This document shows positions 9,707-21,511 of a DNA stretch of 64,000 nucleotides, piece after piece (the stretch's first letter is position 1; every line of letters begins with the position of its first letter). The stretch is from Camarhynchus parvulus (taxonomy: Eukaryota; Chordata; Aves; Passeriformes; Thraupidae). The translations under genes were made by a program, and so were the position numbers. Below the pieces are notes generated by a model. It saw nothing but the letters and a program-made list of their open reading frames with translations, searched no databases and was not told the origin of the DNA. The DNA is taken from contig NC_044597.1 of the NCBI RefSeq assembly GCF_901933205.1, positions 558,001-622,000 of the forward strand, read 5' to 3'.

Positions 9707-12700
9707 CAGTTGGGAGTGGCTGGTGCAGCGGGAGGAAGCTGCTGGGTGTGGGTGGGAACAGCAGGCTCCTTGTGTTCCACGGGCACCCCTCGTGTGCCAG
9801 GGCTGATCCAGGAGTGCACAGGGCTGCAGGAGTCACTGACTGAAGTGACACAAGGCATGTGAAGAGGAGAAGCTTTGCAGAGTGTGACTGCAGGGAAAAT
9901 ACCTCCCCTGGCAGAGGAATTGCATGGACTCAGGCTGACAGGCGAAAGGCAGGAGCTGGGATGCTCCACGAGGGAGCTCTGGAGAAGAAGCTCTGTGGTC
10001 CCATCCTGCACAGCTGGGCAAGGACCATCCCTCCTGCCATTCCCTGGGAAAGCCCTTCTGGCCCAGCCTGGAGAGCTGCAGCCCTGAGCAGAAGTTCATT
10101 AATTTACAAATTGCATTATTCATTGCTGCTTTGCCCAGCCATGGATCCCTGGTGGTGATTGTGACAGGGTGGGTGCAGTGGGTGCTGGCCATGCTCAGGG
10201 TGAGCAGATTTCACACCAACATCCCCAAAACAGGTAGAGCTCCGGGCTTTGGGGGCTCCTGGCCTTGGAGCTGCTCCCGTTTACCAGAAGGATTCTGGAT
10301 CCCAAGGAGATCAGTGCACTGAGAACTGCCAGAACACCCTGAGGGACACAAGAGGGGCACCAGGTTCCTAATCCAGGTTTTCCCGGCCTGGTTCTCCTCT
10401 TCCACACCTCCCACATCACCAACACTGGGCTTTGCCTCTAGCACAAGACATTTCCCCACAGCTGGAAGCCCCAGGGACAATGGGGCAGTTTGAAGTCCTC
10501 TCTCCCCTTGCTGAGAGCTTTCCTTTAGGACTTTCCTGACTTTCCCTTTTCCCCTGTTGCTGTTTCTGTGTCCAGTTCCCCATTTTTAGCTCTGTGCCCC
10601 TCTGGCTGAGCATGAGCTGAATCCCAGAGCCCTCCAAACCAGCCCTTTGGTTTCTGGGCCCTGGATCCTCCTGACAGCTCCAGCCTGGAGCAGATGCTGG
10701 ACTTACACATGCTGGGCAAGTTCAGAGACCCAAGCAGCTCTCACAGCTCCCTGGCTTCTGCTTTAGGATTGATTGAGCCAAATTCAGCAGGATCTGGATG
10801 TCTTTGGGCACTTTGAGTGCAGCAGCTCAGAGTAGATCAGCTCTGTCTAAGCTGCACTGAGCTTTGATCTGAGGTCTGAGGGCTCCAGTGAAATCCCTGG
10901 GAGCACAAAGCTGTGAACTCCTCAGAGCAGGAAATGCTGGTCCCCTTCAGTGCCCACCCATCAAATCCCATTGCCAGGTGGATTTTCACAGGAACCATCC
11001 CCCTGAACTCCAGAATTCCCTTTAGGAAGAGCTGGATTTTCTCCAGCCAGGCCAGCTTTGAGGCAGCAGCGTTATCCTTTATAAGATCAAGGGGAGCTGG
11101 GAAAAGCAGAGGAGCTTGCAGGCACACTTGCCATTATTCAGGAATAGAAGCATCAGCTTTGAAAGCTGAATGGAGCTGGGGATGATTGCTGAGGGTTTAA
11201 TTCGAGCTCTATCAGTTGGTTCATCTCCCAGGGAAGGCGGAGGTGGCAGGGATGCAGGGAGACGATGCTGGCTGCAGCAGAGATGTGATCACACGTTCCT
11301 CTCCCGGGAGGAGCACGGATTGAGGCACTTTGGAGCCTGGATAGCCAGGAGCTCCTGCTGAAGCCCTGCTCCCTGTGATCCATGGCCAGTCAAACCCCGC
11401 TGCTGGATTCTGGATTCCCATTCCCGGGGGAAGGAGAGCCCCGTTCCTGCCCTGGCCACTCCCCTGCTGGTGCCTGTTACTCTGCAGGGAAGGGTTTCCC
11501 CACTGTCTCCAGGCTGCCTGAAATCCCTTTTATCCCTGCACACTTTCACAGCCTCGCCCCTGCCTTTCTCAGCTTGCCAGGGAAGACAATACCCTTCCCA
11601 CTCCTGTGTGCCAGAACGGATTATTTTGGGAATGTGCACCATGGAATGGAGCAGGAAATGATGGACTGCCTGGAGCAAGAGTGACATTTCCTTAAATCCT
11701 CCAAAATGTTTCATAAGAATTCCCAAGTGCTCTGTTCAAACCAGCAAAGGCTGATTGTTGTTAGTATTCCACAGAGAAACCCCACATTCATCTGGGTGTG
11801 CCATTATGGGACTTCTGTAGGAAGTTTTTCCATAGGAAGAGAAGGTGACAGTGGTCACCAAAAATCCAGTTTTCAGTTTAAAAGGATTAAATTCAGGCTG
11901 AACTTTGAGCAGGAGCACCTGGGGCAGCAGCAGGGGTGACCTGCCCTGAGATGGTCGGGTGATGTTTCCCTGGGCTCTCCCCCTGACACTGCTTTGGGCA
12001 CATTCCCAATCCTCTCCAAATCACAGCTCAAATCCTCTGATTCCCAGAGTAATAATGAGGAGAGGACCCCAGGGGCACTTGGAGCAAGACTCTTCCTTGT
12101 AAAGAAATGTTGGTTGGAATAAGGCCCCCCATTTCCTGGCCATTGCCTGTTTCCATCAGGTTTGCATTTCTCCCTTATTTTCACCACAAATCTTCAGGAT
12201 CTGCTGTGAAAAAATCAAAGTACTCTGATGCATTTTTTAGCACAATTTCGAATCTTATGCTAAATTAAAAGTGACTCTGGTGTTGCTGCCTTCCCTCCTG
12301 CCTGGCACATTAGAACAATAACCTGGGTCTTGTTAATGTTTGCTTATTCCTAATTTTGTCCCTGGTTTTTAGCAGCTGCCTCACCTTTTGTTCCCTGATT
12401 TCTCTTCCATCACCTCTCCAGCAGATAATCAACCTCCTTGGGAGCTTGCCCTCCCTGATGAATCCTTCTCTTCATCACTCCCTGAACCCAAGATCCCAGT
12501 CTGGGTTTGTCCCTGGCAGACAAAGCCCAGCTCCAGCAGCTCCTCATCAGGGAGGGCTCTGGGCAAATGTCTCCTTTTTAGTTTTGATTTTGTTCTCGTT
12601 CTTTCATTACCTTAAGAGCACTTTCCCAGCTTGACACTCTTTAACTTGGCTGCTCAGAATATTCCTGCTATTTAACTTCAGCTCAGAGCAGAGCAGCTTT

Positions 12701-12770
12701 TTTTTCTCTTCTACATCTTCTTCTTTCTTCCCAAAGTGATGAGATCTCTGGTGTTGAGATGACCCCAAGG
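9707..12770. other. Anonymous intergenic DNA, about 3 kb
   Basis: This is the longest stretch without a recognised repeat. Open frames are short, overlap on both strands and carry no recognisable domain. I could not identify splice-bounded exons by eye. Confidence 0.45.
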
Positions 12771-13343
12771 TGTTGGAAAGTCTCTTTTTCCCACCAAAGA
12801 AGAAGACAGGGTTCCTCGGCTGTGGTTCTCAAGGTTGTTTATTTTCTGTTATCTATCACATTCTCTCTCTGACCTGCTGAGATCTGTCCAGCACATCAGT
12901 CCATGGCACACTGACCACTTTGGGGTGGTATTAGCTTTTTATACTAAAAACTACGTGTACTTTATTTACAATAATTTTCCAATACCTATCACCTATGTTA
13001 GACAGTCTGTCTCTACTCTAAACCGATCCAAAAGTGCCACCATCACAGCAGAAGATGGAGGACAACAAGAAGAAAGACAGAACATGCCCAGATTCCTCCA
13101 TTCATTTTGCCTCCTGAACCCCCATTCTAAAACCCCAAAATTCTACATTTTCACCCTGTGACAAATTCACTGTCATTCTATTCAAACTCTTGTGGCTTGT
13201 AACTCCTCACACAAAGTTGGTAATTGTTTCCATGGGTTAAAATCAAAGGCACAGGTGTCTGTGACTCCATGCTAAGGTCTCTGAGCCCCTACCAGGGCCT
13301 TGAGTCCTCCAGGACAGCCAGAGGAATTTCCTGGGTTCCAACA
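12771..13343 (-). mobile_element. Solo LTR, family A
   Basis: On the minus strand the element runs from TGTTGGAACCCAGG to CTTTCCAACA. It shares a long block with copies at 42200-42756 (minus) and 45463-46047 (plus): CACAGACACCTGTGCC, CCCATGGAAACAATTACC, GGTGAAAATGTAGAATTT, GGTGATAGGTATTGG and a TATAAAAAG promoter-like stretch. Flanking six-mers (CCAAGG, CCAGAG) do not match well, so the TSD is uncertain. Confidence 0.88.
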
Positions 13344-13691
13344 CCAGAGGTGCCCTGAGCTGGGACTTGCTGTGACACTTTGGGGTCAGAGCTCACACCC
13401 GAGGGACACAGCCCCAGGTCTGCCCTCCAGGAGCTGCCAGGCAATGCCAGGCATCCCTTCCTGGGTGGATTTCCAGCTTTTGGCATTTCAGGGTTGCCAC
13501 AGGCTGCTTTCCCATCCTGGATTCCCATTCCCTGCTCAGCTGCTGCCTCTCGTTCTGCCCTGGAAGGAAATGGCAAAGGCTAAGCAGGATCACGCAGGGC
13601 TGGGCTCCTCAGGGCTCTTGCAGCCAGGAGCACCCTGGGAACATCTGACAGCTTTGCTTATGTCCATGTTGGATATTCCAGGCTGACAAGA
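13344..13691. other. Anonymous sequence
   Basis: Nothing is recognised here. Confidence 0.35.
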
Positions 13692-13860
13692 TCATGGAAT
13701 CACAGAATCCTGGGTTGGGTTGGGTTGGGTTGGGTTGGGTTGGGTTGGGTTGGGTTGGGTTGGAAGAGCCCTTAAAGCGCAGGCAGTGCCACCCCTGCCC
13801 TGGGCAGGGACCTCCTCTGGGCGGGGGGGACTGGGGATTTGGGTGAAGCCCCAGGGTGAC
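13692..13860 (-). mobile_element. CR1 LINE 3' end with internal repeat expansion
   Basis: The minus-strand CR1 tail starts ATCATGGAATCACAGAATCC and continues into TTGGAAGAGCCCTTAAAG and CAGTGCCACCCCTGCCC blocks. The normal GGTTGGGTTGG of CR1 has been replaced by a (TTGGG) expansion at 13711-13760. Confidence 0.88.
13711..13760 (+). repeat. (TGGGT)10 pentanucleotide microsatellite
   Basis: Ten perfect pentamers lie inside the CR1 tail. The plus strand has ten GGG runs separated by TT, a strong G-quadruplex pattern. It is not the vertebrate telomere unit TTAGGG. Confidence 0.97.
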
Positions 13861-14611
13861 AGATCAGGGTGCAGAGCTCCCCTCAGGATGTGGAGCATGG
13901 AGCAGCTCCCTGGCAGCTCAGCAATCCGTCAATCACTTCAATCAATCCATCCATCAGCTCAATCAACTTCATCCGACACATATGGTCAGGATATAAAAAT
14001 TTCTAAGCCTGTGTGCAGGAGCTGAGATTCCTGCAAAGTTAAGCAGGGATAAATAACAGCCAAAAAAAAAAAGAAATAAAAAAGAGAGAAATTAAAAACC
14101 AAGTAAGTGATGATCCAGCTTTCTCCATGGTTTAATTCCAGCCTTTTCTCCTGGCCCCAGCCTGTGTCTGAAACATTCATCAGGGCTTGATGATGGTTTG
14201 CAGTTTTCATTTGTGCTTTATTTCCCCCAGGAAAGCTCAGCTGTGAGCCCAGCACGGGGCTGCTGAGGGGCTGGGGGAGGTTTCCAGCTGGGCTCACAAA
14301 CAGGTGAGAAAGGAAATGTTTTGTTTCAGATCACCCAGTGAAGCAGGGCCCTCCATGGGGGCTCTGGGGGGGATGTGGTTTCATGCTGCAAGGCAGAGCT
14401 TTGCCAGGCTCCAGTTCCCTGCCTGCCTGCTGGAACTGGGGATGGAGGCTGGAGACCAAATGAATGAGCTGGGTTTGGTCACAAACCTGCTGTGAGTGGA
14501 GTCACCCTTTGGAGGGAGGAGAAATGTCCCCATCAGGGGCTGCTCTGCCACTACAGGCCACACTCACCTGGCACTGCAGCCAGGCAGTCAAAATTCACCC
14601 TCTGAAGGATT
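13861..14611. other. Anonymous sequence with a short CAAT/ATCC-rich tract
   Basis: A short imperfect ATCAATCCATCC-type tract lies at 13918-13976 and an A-rich run at 14059-14095. No gene is recognised. Confidence 0.4.
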
Positions 14612-14765
14612 CCAGGGAATCCCAGAATCTCCTGAGCTGGGAGGGACCCTCAGGGATCATCAACTGCAGCTCCTGGCTCTGCACAGAGCCCCCAGAATCC
14701 TGTCCTGGCGCTGTCCCTGCCCTGTCCCTGCCCCCTGGCAGCCCTGGGGCTGTGATCCAGGACAG
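14612..14765 (-). mobile_element. CR1 LINE 3' end (GGGACCCTCAGGGATCATC type)
   Basis: GGAATCCCAGAATC is followed by GAGCTGGGAGGGACCCTCAG, GGATCATCAACTGCAG and CTCCTGGCTCTGCACAG blocks. These are the diagnostic end of another CR1 subfamily on the minus strand. Confidence 0.8.
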
Positions 14766-15357
14766 GAACAGGACAAGGCAGGCACAGGGCTGGTCAGTAT
14801 TCCAGGGAAACCCAGGAAATTCCAGCGCTGTGAGGCTGCCCCAAGCTCACTGAGATCAGCCTGAAGATCTGGCGGGGCCATCATTCCTCTGCTTGGCAGA
14901 GGCAGATTTGGGGCTGAAGGAGTGATTTAGGAGCAGATTTATCCCATTTTATCCCTCCTCCAGGCTGCTCAGTGCATCCTGAGGTGAAACCCTTCATGTA
15001 GGAATAGAAATAATTATGGAATTAAAGAGCTCAGCCAAAAATGAAAGCAAAGAACAAAGAAAAAAGCATAGCTGAGTGTTTTGTTTCATAACATCTACAG
15101 AATTGAAATGATTTATTGCATTTCCACATTCATGTTCGATTCATTTGATTATTGCTAGGGAAAAGAAACTTGAAACTTCCCATTTCAGCCTTTTCTAAAC
15201 AACATTTTGAGTGGGTGTCCAAGATCCTCCCATTCACACATGAGGAAACAAAAAGCAAAGCAGGAAGCTGCAATTTGAAAGTTAAGTGAAATAATTCCTT
15301 GCAGACAGTACAAAACATCTCACTTGACCTGAAAGAAATATTGTTGGAGAGTTTCTC
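14766..15357. other. Anonymous sequence
   Basis: No gene or repeat family is recognised. Confidence 0.4.
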
Positions 15358-15830
15358 TGTGGCATTCACATTCTCTGAACAGAGAGAGACATCATTTTCT
15401 CTCTCAAGATTTTTCCTAGAGAAGCACAGGGAGAAGAAGAGAAAACAATTCTTATCTCTACTTACTCCTGTTGTTTTGCACACGTGGAATGTGTTATGGA
15501 GATTGTTTACCTGAAGTGATTTATCAATTAGATTCTGCTGAAGATTGTTTTATTTCCTTGGCCAGTTGGGTCAAAGCTGTGTCCTGGCTGTCTCAGTCAG
15601 TCACAAGTTTTTCTTTAGTATGTATCTTTATAGTATAGTATAGTATAGTATAGTATAGTATAGTATAGTATAGTATAGTATAGTATAGTATAGTATAGTA
15701 TAGTATCTCTTTAGTATAGTTATAATATAATACTAATATGATATAATATAGTTTAATAAAGCAATTGTGCAGCATTCTGAATGGAGTCAGATGCCAATCA
15801 TTCCCTCCTGGGTGGGATCACCTGATTCCA
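15358..15830 (+). mobile_element. LTR, family D, with expanded TATA-region microsatellite
   Basis: The element starts TGTGGCATTCACATTCTCTG. It carries GATTGTTTACCTGAAGTG and CAGTCACAAGTTTTTC blocks, then a pentanucleotide array, then TTTAATAAAGCAATT and GGAGTCAGATGCC near the 3' end. It matches the minus copy at 9293-9706 and the decayed plus copy at 47792. The 3' limit is approximate. Confidence 0.82.
15629..15706 (+). repeat. (TAGTA)n microsatellite inside the D LTR
   Basis: About 15 pentamers of TAGTA lie exactly where the other LTR copies have a single TTTAGTATAGTTTTAAT stretch just upstream of the poly(A) signal. Confidence 0.95.
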
Positions 15831-16136
15831 CTGTATTCATCCTGCCAGGAAGGCAAAAACAAAGGAAGAAATAGAAAATAACCTTTTCTTTCTCCATTTG
15901 GGTGGTTTTCAGTGATGTGAACCAGGAGTTATTTCTGCAGCTCTGAGCACAGAATTCCAGATGTCTCCTGGCCTCAGTCCCAGGATTCACTCCCTGTCCC
16001 AGGTGCTGCTCCTGCTTTGGATGAAAGTGATCCCTGCCCAGCCCAGAGCTGAGCAGGCCTGGCTCAATCCTGCTGCCAGGTGGGAATGGAGGGACCCTGC
16101 AAAGGCAGCAGGGACTCCTCTCACCAGAACCAGAGA

Positions 16137-16808
16137 TCCTTGGCACTGGATTTGCTGTTTCTGTTATTGCCCAACCCCTGCAATCCCAGCTCCCCTTGGA
16201 AAGGCCATCCCTGTCCTTTTTTGCAGGAGGGCCTGGAGAGGTTTTCCCCCAGGGAATCAGCTCCTGTCCCTGCAGCTGGGCTGGGCCAGGGAAGGCTCCA
16301 CTCTGCTCCTGCACTGCCCCGAGATGGAGCAGGGAATAAAGGGAATAAAGGGAATAAAGGCTCCAGAGCGCCTGGAACTGGGATGGAATGGGGAATAAAG
16401 GCTCCAGAATACCTGGAACTGGCACTGAACAGGGAATAAAGGCTCCAGAGCACCTGGAACTAGGATAGAACAGGGAATAAAGGCTCCAGAATACCTGGAA
16501 CTGGGATAGAACAGGGAATAGAGGCTCCCAGAGCAGCTGGAGCTGGGGCAGCTCAGGCAGCAGAGCCAAGTTGCTGCTTTGCTCCCATCCCTTGGCCCAG
16601 CACATCCCCCCGAGGGGCAGCCAGGGGAGCTCAGAGGAGTTCTGGGAGCTCAGGGAAGGGTTTGGGCTGGAAAAGGACTGTGGGAGCTCAGTGCAGGTGT
16701 GAAACTGGCTTGGAGTGCTCTGGTGATCTCAGCGGGGCAGGAGGGGAGGGCAGGGGCTGTCCCAGCACAGCCCAGAGCAGGGGATGCTCCTGGGACCCAC
16801 TGGGATTT
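16137..16808 (-). repeat. Inverted segmental duplication, copy 1
   Basis: This block is the reverse complement of 43830-44500 over its whole length, with clear breakpoints: TCCTTGGCACTGG on one side and ACTGGGATTT on the other. Differences I could see are a 24-26-bp piece (around CAGTGCCCAGGACAGGAG) present only in the other copy, one fewer GGGAATAAA unit, one extra 41-bp minisatellite unit, and scattered substitutions. No gene is recognised inside. Confidence 0.92.
16327..16533. repeat. 41-bp minisatellite with GGGAATAAAGG
   Basis: A short run of GGGAATAAA octamers leads into five copies of a 41-bp unit (GGGAATAAAGGCTCCAGA..., CCTGGAACTGGGATAGAACA). The inverted partner near 44120-44280 has one copy fewer. 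Confidence 0.92.
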
Positions 16809-17668
16809 CCCCTGGGGCTGGAATTCCCTGAGCCCCTGTGGTGCCTCGGCTCTCCCATGGCCATGGAAGGTTCTGGGCTGCACCAGGCTGGGCTGGGCAT
16901 CCTGAGTCTGTTCCAGCCCCTCTGGTTCTGGCTGCAGCCCCCCAAGGATCCAGGGTGTGTCCAGCTGGGGGCAGGGGCAGAGCTGGGGCTGCGCTCCAGG
17001 CTCTGCTCGATGAACTCCTGGAGCAGCAGCCCCTGGCAATGGCCCAGCCCTAGTTCCTGCCCCCATCCAGCCCTGGAGCCGGGCTGGACAGACCTCACAC
17101 AGCTCTGGATGTGCTGCCTGCTCTGAAATGATTCAGCTGAAGCATTGCAGCATCACAGGGCTGTGCATTTATCTCCTTAAACACCCAGCAAAAACCTCCA
17201 TAACTCACAGAACTCATCCGCTTTGGCAACTGAAAGAAAGGCTCTGCAGCAGGGAAGGGGAGAGAAAATCACTCAGAAATTATTGCAGCAATGTGGCTCT
17301 TTAGAGGAGTTGACAATAATATGGGTTTGATTATTTCTGAAGGAGCTTAACTGACCTTTACATCCAGATTCCATTAAAAATGAATAATTTTCCATTTAAA
17401 AACATATTTTTCCTGTCAATGAGTAGGAAATGTAACCAGACAACTTTGTATCATTTAAAAAAAAGTGTTATCCATATAATCTTTGGGAGGAATTAAAGAA
17501 AGGAACCAATCTCTTGGCAGCAGTGAAATTTCAAAGCCTCATTTTACTGCAATGGTTTAAAATAAAGAGACAATTCCATTCCTGAGCTGTAGCAGCCTTG
17601 CTTGGTCCCTGCTCCCTGAACAGCTCTGGGGAATAAGGATCCTGTTCTGGCCTGGCCACATCAATCAG
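16809..17668. other. Anonymous sequence; AT-rich block at 17270-17580
   Basis: The AT-rich block has homeobox-like and MEIS-like words (ATTAAAAATGAATAAT, CTGTCAATGA) and no resemblance to the LTR families. It could be a conserved noncoding element, but this cannot be tested from one sequence. Confidence 0.35.
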
Positions 17669-18409
17669 TGTTGGGGAAGATGGAACAGGAAAGCCTTATA
17701 AATATGATTGTCTGGCAAAAGATTTTGAGAATATGGAAACTATCAGCGAGATTGAAATGAAAGCAAGCTTTGAGATCCCTCAGTTACTGAACAACTGGAA
17801 AACAATGGTGTGGCTGGACTCAAAGTAATCTCCTTTAGATGGAACAACACCCTCTGCTTGCAGACAGGCCCAAGGGTCAGAGCAGACCTTACAGTTTCGC
17901 AGAAGGGGCCCAAAGAGGAGTTTTTAAAGACAAAGAGTTACAGATGTCCAGGTACCTTTTTCTGGGCAGCACAAGCCCGAAAAAGGACCCACGTTAACAA
18001 AGGATTAACCCTTAAAAGCAATAGCCTGTTGCATATTCATACACCTCATACATGATGCATAAATTCCATTCAAACACAGGATTCTGTCTGGGCAGTGTCA
18101 ACTTCTTCTTCCAAATCCTAACAGTGCCTTCGAGGCAGGAAGAAGTTTGTTTCTTCTGATAAGAGGGCAATAAATTGTTTTTCTCTGAAAGATTCAGGTG
18201 TCCTGTGGCTGCTATCTCACTGTGAGTCCTTTCTTTAAAAAAAAGTATCCTACATAGCATAGTTTCTATTTTAACATTTTTTATAACCTAAAGCTATATT
18301 TAACACACTACTTAAGAGAATTAATACAGCATTACTTTCTAACACAACACATATAATATTCATTTAATATTTGCAAAAAGTCAATCATAAAATATATGCA
18401 TTTTTCACA
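17669..18409 (+). mobile_element. Chimeric LTR: family F 5' part joined to family E 3' part
   Basis: Positions 17669 to about 17928 match the F LTR (TGTTGGGGAAGATG..., AAAGATTTTGAGAATATGG, CAGACAGGCCCAAGGGTCAG, GGCCCAAAGAGGAG). From about 17930 the sequence is the E LTR (GACAAAGAGTTACAG... to GCATTTTTCACA). The join lies in GTTTTTAAAGACAAAGAG. The ends are TG and CA. The flanks (ATCAG, CCCAG) share only the last three bases, so the TSD is doubtful. Confidence 0.85.
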
Positions 18410-19586
18410 CCCAGTGCTTGATGCAGATGCAGGAAATCTGGGGAAGGTTTTCAATCAGGGGCTGTGCAGGAGCAATTCAGGGCCAGGTTTCAGAGCAGGG
18501 GCCTTGGAATGTCACATTGCAGAGCTCCAGCTGGATGTGGGCTCTGAGGAGCTCCTGCCTGCTGACTCAGAGCACAGATAAGGTGTCAGTGTTTTCTCTT
18601 TCTGCTGCAATAACTGAGTTTAGTTCTATTCTCCCCAGTTCAGAGCAGCAAATTGCTTTTAGGCCTTTCATGTCCTAATCCTGTGCTCCATCCATGGAGT
18701 TACTGGAAAAACCTTGAAGAGAAAACATCTCTAGGGCTGTTCTGCTTTGGGTTCCTCCTCATCACTCACACAATTTTGGCCTCAGCCGTTTGTTCTGGGC
18801 CTGCTTTATAGAGTCCAGCCAGACACAAAACCTTGCGAGCCAGAACAGCTCAGCTCCACTTGGAATTTTGCTCACACAAAGAATTTAATCAGTAATCCAA
18901 GGAATATAAAACCTCAGCGAGGGCAGAGCTGAGCACGGATCAAGTAGAGGCTGTAAAAAAGCTTTACATGGGCAGACTGCAGGGAGAGAAGAGAAAACTT
19001 CACTTGGGGACTATTGCTAAGTTCTGGTGTTCTGCTGACAGCCTGAGAGCTGCCCAGCCTGGGAATGGTGTCACTCCAAGCTGCAGCTCCGGGCATTGTT
19101 TGGGTTTTGTTTCAGCCTCACAAAGAGCTCGTTAGCGAGAGCTGAGTGTTTCCAGGCTGGGCAGGCAGAGCTGAGTGTTCCCAGCCTGGGCAGGGACTCA
19201 CGATCTGGCTCCCATTCAGAGCTCCTGGCCCTCGGCACAGGCTTTGTTCAGTGCTGCCCTGTAAAGGGATTTTGGTTTGCCAGAGGATGGAGGAATGGTT
19301 GTGCTGGAACCATTTCCAGGCTCTCCACATCCAAACATGTTTTTGTTGGACTGGGATGGGATCAAAGCTTCCTCTGCTCCCTTGGCTGCAGGTTTGGCAT
19401 CCCCAGTGCCGGCACATCCCTGGCCTCAAATGCCAGGGTGTTTTGTGGCCTCTGCCAGTCCCGGGCAGCCCTGAGGGGGCTGGAGGCTCATCCCTGGTGC
19501 AGTCCATGTCCAGGTGAGCTCTGGGAGAGCAGGGAGTGCTCCTGGTGCCCCCTGCCCTCCCTGGCACCCTGGGAGAGATTGACCGG
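18410..19586. other. Anonymous intergenic DNA
   Basis: No gene, RNA gene or repeat family is recognised. A plus-strand frame of about 250 codons (19096-19854) runs into the F LTR and has no recognisable domain. Confidence 0.4.
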
Positions 19587-20198
19587 TGGGGAAGATGAAA
19601 GAGGAAGGCCTTATAAATATGATTGCCTGGCAAAAGATTTTGGGAATATGGAAACTATAAGCGAGATTGAAATGAAAGCAAGCTTTGAGATCCCTCAGTT
19701 ACTGAACAAATGGAAAACAATGGTGTGGCCAGCTGAAGGTGATCCCCTTTTGATGAAACAACACCCTCTGCTTGCAGACAGGCCCAAGGGTCAGAGCAGA
19801 CCCTACAGCTTGGCAGAAGGGCCCAAAGAGGAGATTTTAGGGTTTGAAATGTAACACAGGATGGACATGTAATGATTCTTATAGGCTGTATGGAAATGCT
19901 ATAGGATTTGTATCTTGTACTGGATTGGTTAGTGAGAATTACAATATTCAACACAGAAGAAGATTTATTGTATTGGAACGGGAACCTCATGCTCTCTTTT
20001 ATTCTTCCTCTCTCTCTCATCCTCTTTACCACTCTCTTTACCCCTCTCTTCCTCTCTGGGCCCTGCTCTGAGCTGTGGCTGGCAGCTCCCAGCAGGGCCC
20101 TGCACCCAGGCCCTTTGCAATAAACCCCAAGTTCCAAGCCCTGGCTGCAGAGATCTCTCATCTCTGTCCTGACCATCCTACCTGCCATCACTCCTGCA
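19587..20198 (+). mobile_element. Solo LTR, family F
   Basis: The copy matches 55489-56105 along its length: CTTATAAATATGATTG, GAAATGAAAGCAAGCTTTGA, a CAGACAGGCCCAAGG block, GTAACACAGGATGG, GATTTATTGTATTGGAAC, a TCTC-rich stretch, GCAATAAACCCCAAG as poly(A) signal, and a CTCCTGCA end. The first three bases are altered (GGTGGGGAAG instead of TGTTGGGGAAG), so the TSD is unclear. Confidence 0.9.
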
Positions 20199-20480
20199 GC
20201 TGACCATAGCCAGTGCTTGTGCTGTGTCTTTTCCTGAAGGGGAAAACTGCTGAGCTGGAAAAGCTCCATGCAAACTCTCCCCAGTGTCCTCAGTGGCCTC
20301 TCTGCCGTGGTACTCCTGTCCTTGTCCTTTTGGCATCTTGGCTCTCCTGATGTCTTTTCACTGACTCACCTGCAGCTGCTCCTTTCAGTGCTGCTGCCTC
20401 CCAAATGGCTTTTTTAGGGTTAAAACTGTCCTGGAGGGTGAAACCCCCCCTGAGGCCTCAGGCACCCGGGATCAGTCATT
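20199..20480. other. Anonymous sequence
   Basis: Nothing is recognised. Confidence 0.35.
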
Positions 20481-20744
20481 GGGACAGCTCCCATCAAACA
20501 GGGACAGCTCCCATCAACCCGGGACAGCTCCCATCAAACAGGGACAGCTCCCATCAAACAGGGACAGCTCCCATCAACCCAGGACAGCTCCCATCAAACT
20601 GGGACAGGGACAGCTCCCATCAAACAGGGACAGCTCCCATCAACCCGGGACAGCTCCCATCAAACAGGGACAGCTCCCATCAAACCGGGACAGCTCCCAT
20701 CAAACCGGGACAGCTCACATCAAACGGGACAGCTCCTATCAAAG
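20481..20744. repeat. 20-bp minisatellite, about 13 copies
   Basis: The unit is GGGACAGCTCCCATCAAACA with CAACCC/CAAACC variants; one unit is disrupted near 20600. Confidence 0.97.
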
Positions 20745-20803
20745 TGTAGCTCCTTTGTCCCCAAGCCCAGCTCAACCTTGGCTGCTCCCCAGCTCCCAAG
20801 CAG

Positions 20804-20887
20804 CTGGGATACAATTAATGGCACTGGGAATACAATTAATGGCAACTGGGATACAATTAATGGCAATTGGGATACAATTAATGGCAG
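20804..20887. repeat. 21-bp minisatellite, four copies
   Basis: The unit is of the form TGGGATACAATTAATGGCAA, starting about 60 bp after the 20-bp array but unrelated to it. Confidence 0.93.
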
Positions 20888-21511
20888 CTCCAGCACGAGG
20901 CTCAGAACAGCCTGACTGGGCTCATATTTAACATTCCAAGTCTCCTCTGCTTCTCTGCACAGACACAACTGAACTGATTCTTTTTCTTTTGTCTGGAATG
21001 GATCAATCTGGATCTTTGGGGCTGATTTATGCCTCATGTTCCTTTCTGAAAGAGCTCGTCCTCCCCAAGGCAATTGGAAAATCTCAGTGAGAGGGAACAG
21101 GGAGGGCTGAGGCTGCTTTTCCTGAGATGGCAACTGAGATTCCATCAGGGGCTGATCCTTTCCACCCCTGAATTCACAAGGAATGGGATTCACCTCAGGG
21201 ACTGAGTGTATCCCCATGAGTGAGTTGTACTGATCTCATTGTGGTCCCTGGATTCAGGCACTGGATGACAGAACATGATCTGGAAAAACAGGTGTGGTTT
21301 GTAGGAATCCTGTGTGTGCATCTCCTGGGAATTTATGGTGCTGTCCCCCATTCCTAAACCTGGATGAGGAGAGTTGAAATTTCCCCTTTCTGCTTTTGTA
21401 TTTCCTTGTGGAAACTTGTTGGGAAGAGACAGGATCAGCCCCCAAAGAGGACAACAGTATGTGTTGGCTACAGGCCAGGTGGGATTGACATCTTCCCTGA
21501 AAGTGTCCTGG
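20888..21511. other. Anonymous sequence
   Basis: No gene or named repeat is recognised. Confidence 0.4.

Noticed and set aside
13711..13760. Interstitial telomeric sequence
   Set aside because: Units are TTGGG rather than TTAGGG and the flanks are CR1.
15787..16605. 272-codon minus-strand frame
   Set aside because: Runs through the D LTR end and the 41-bp minisatellite; the inverted duplicate at 43830-44500 does not preserve it cleanly.
20481..20744. CRISPR array
   Set aside because: Head-to-tail minisatellite without spacers in an animal genome.
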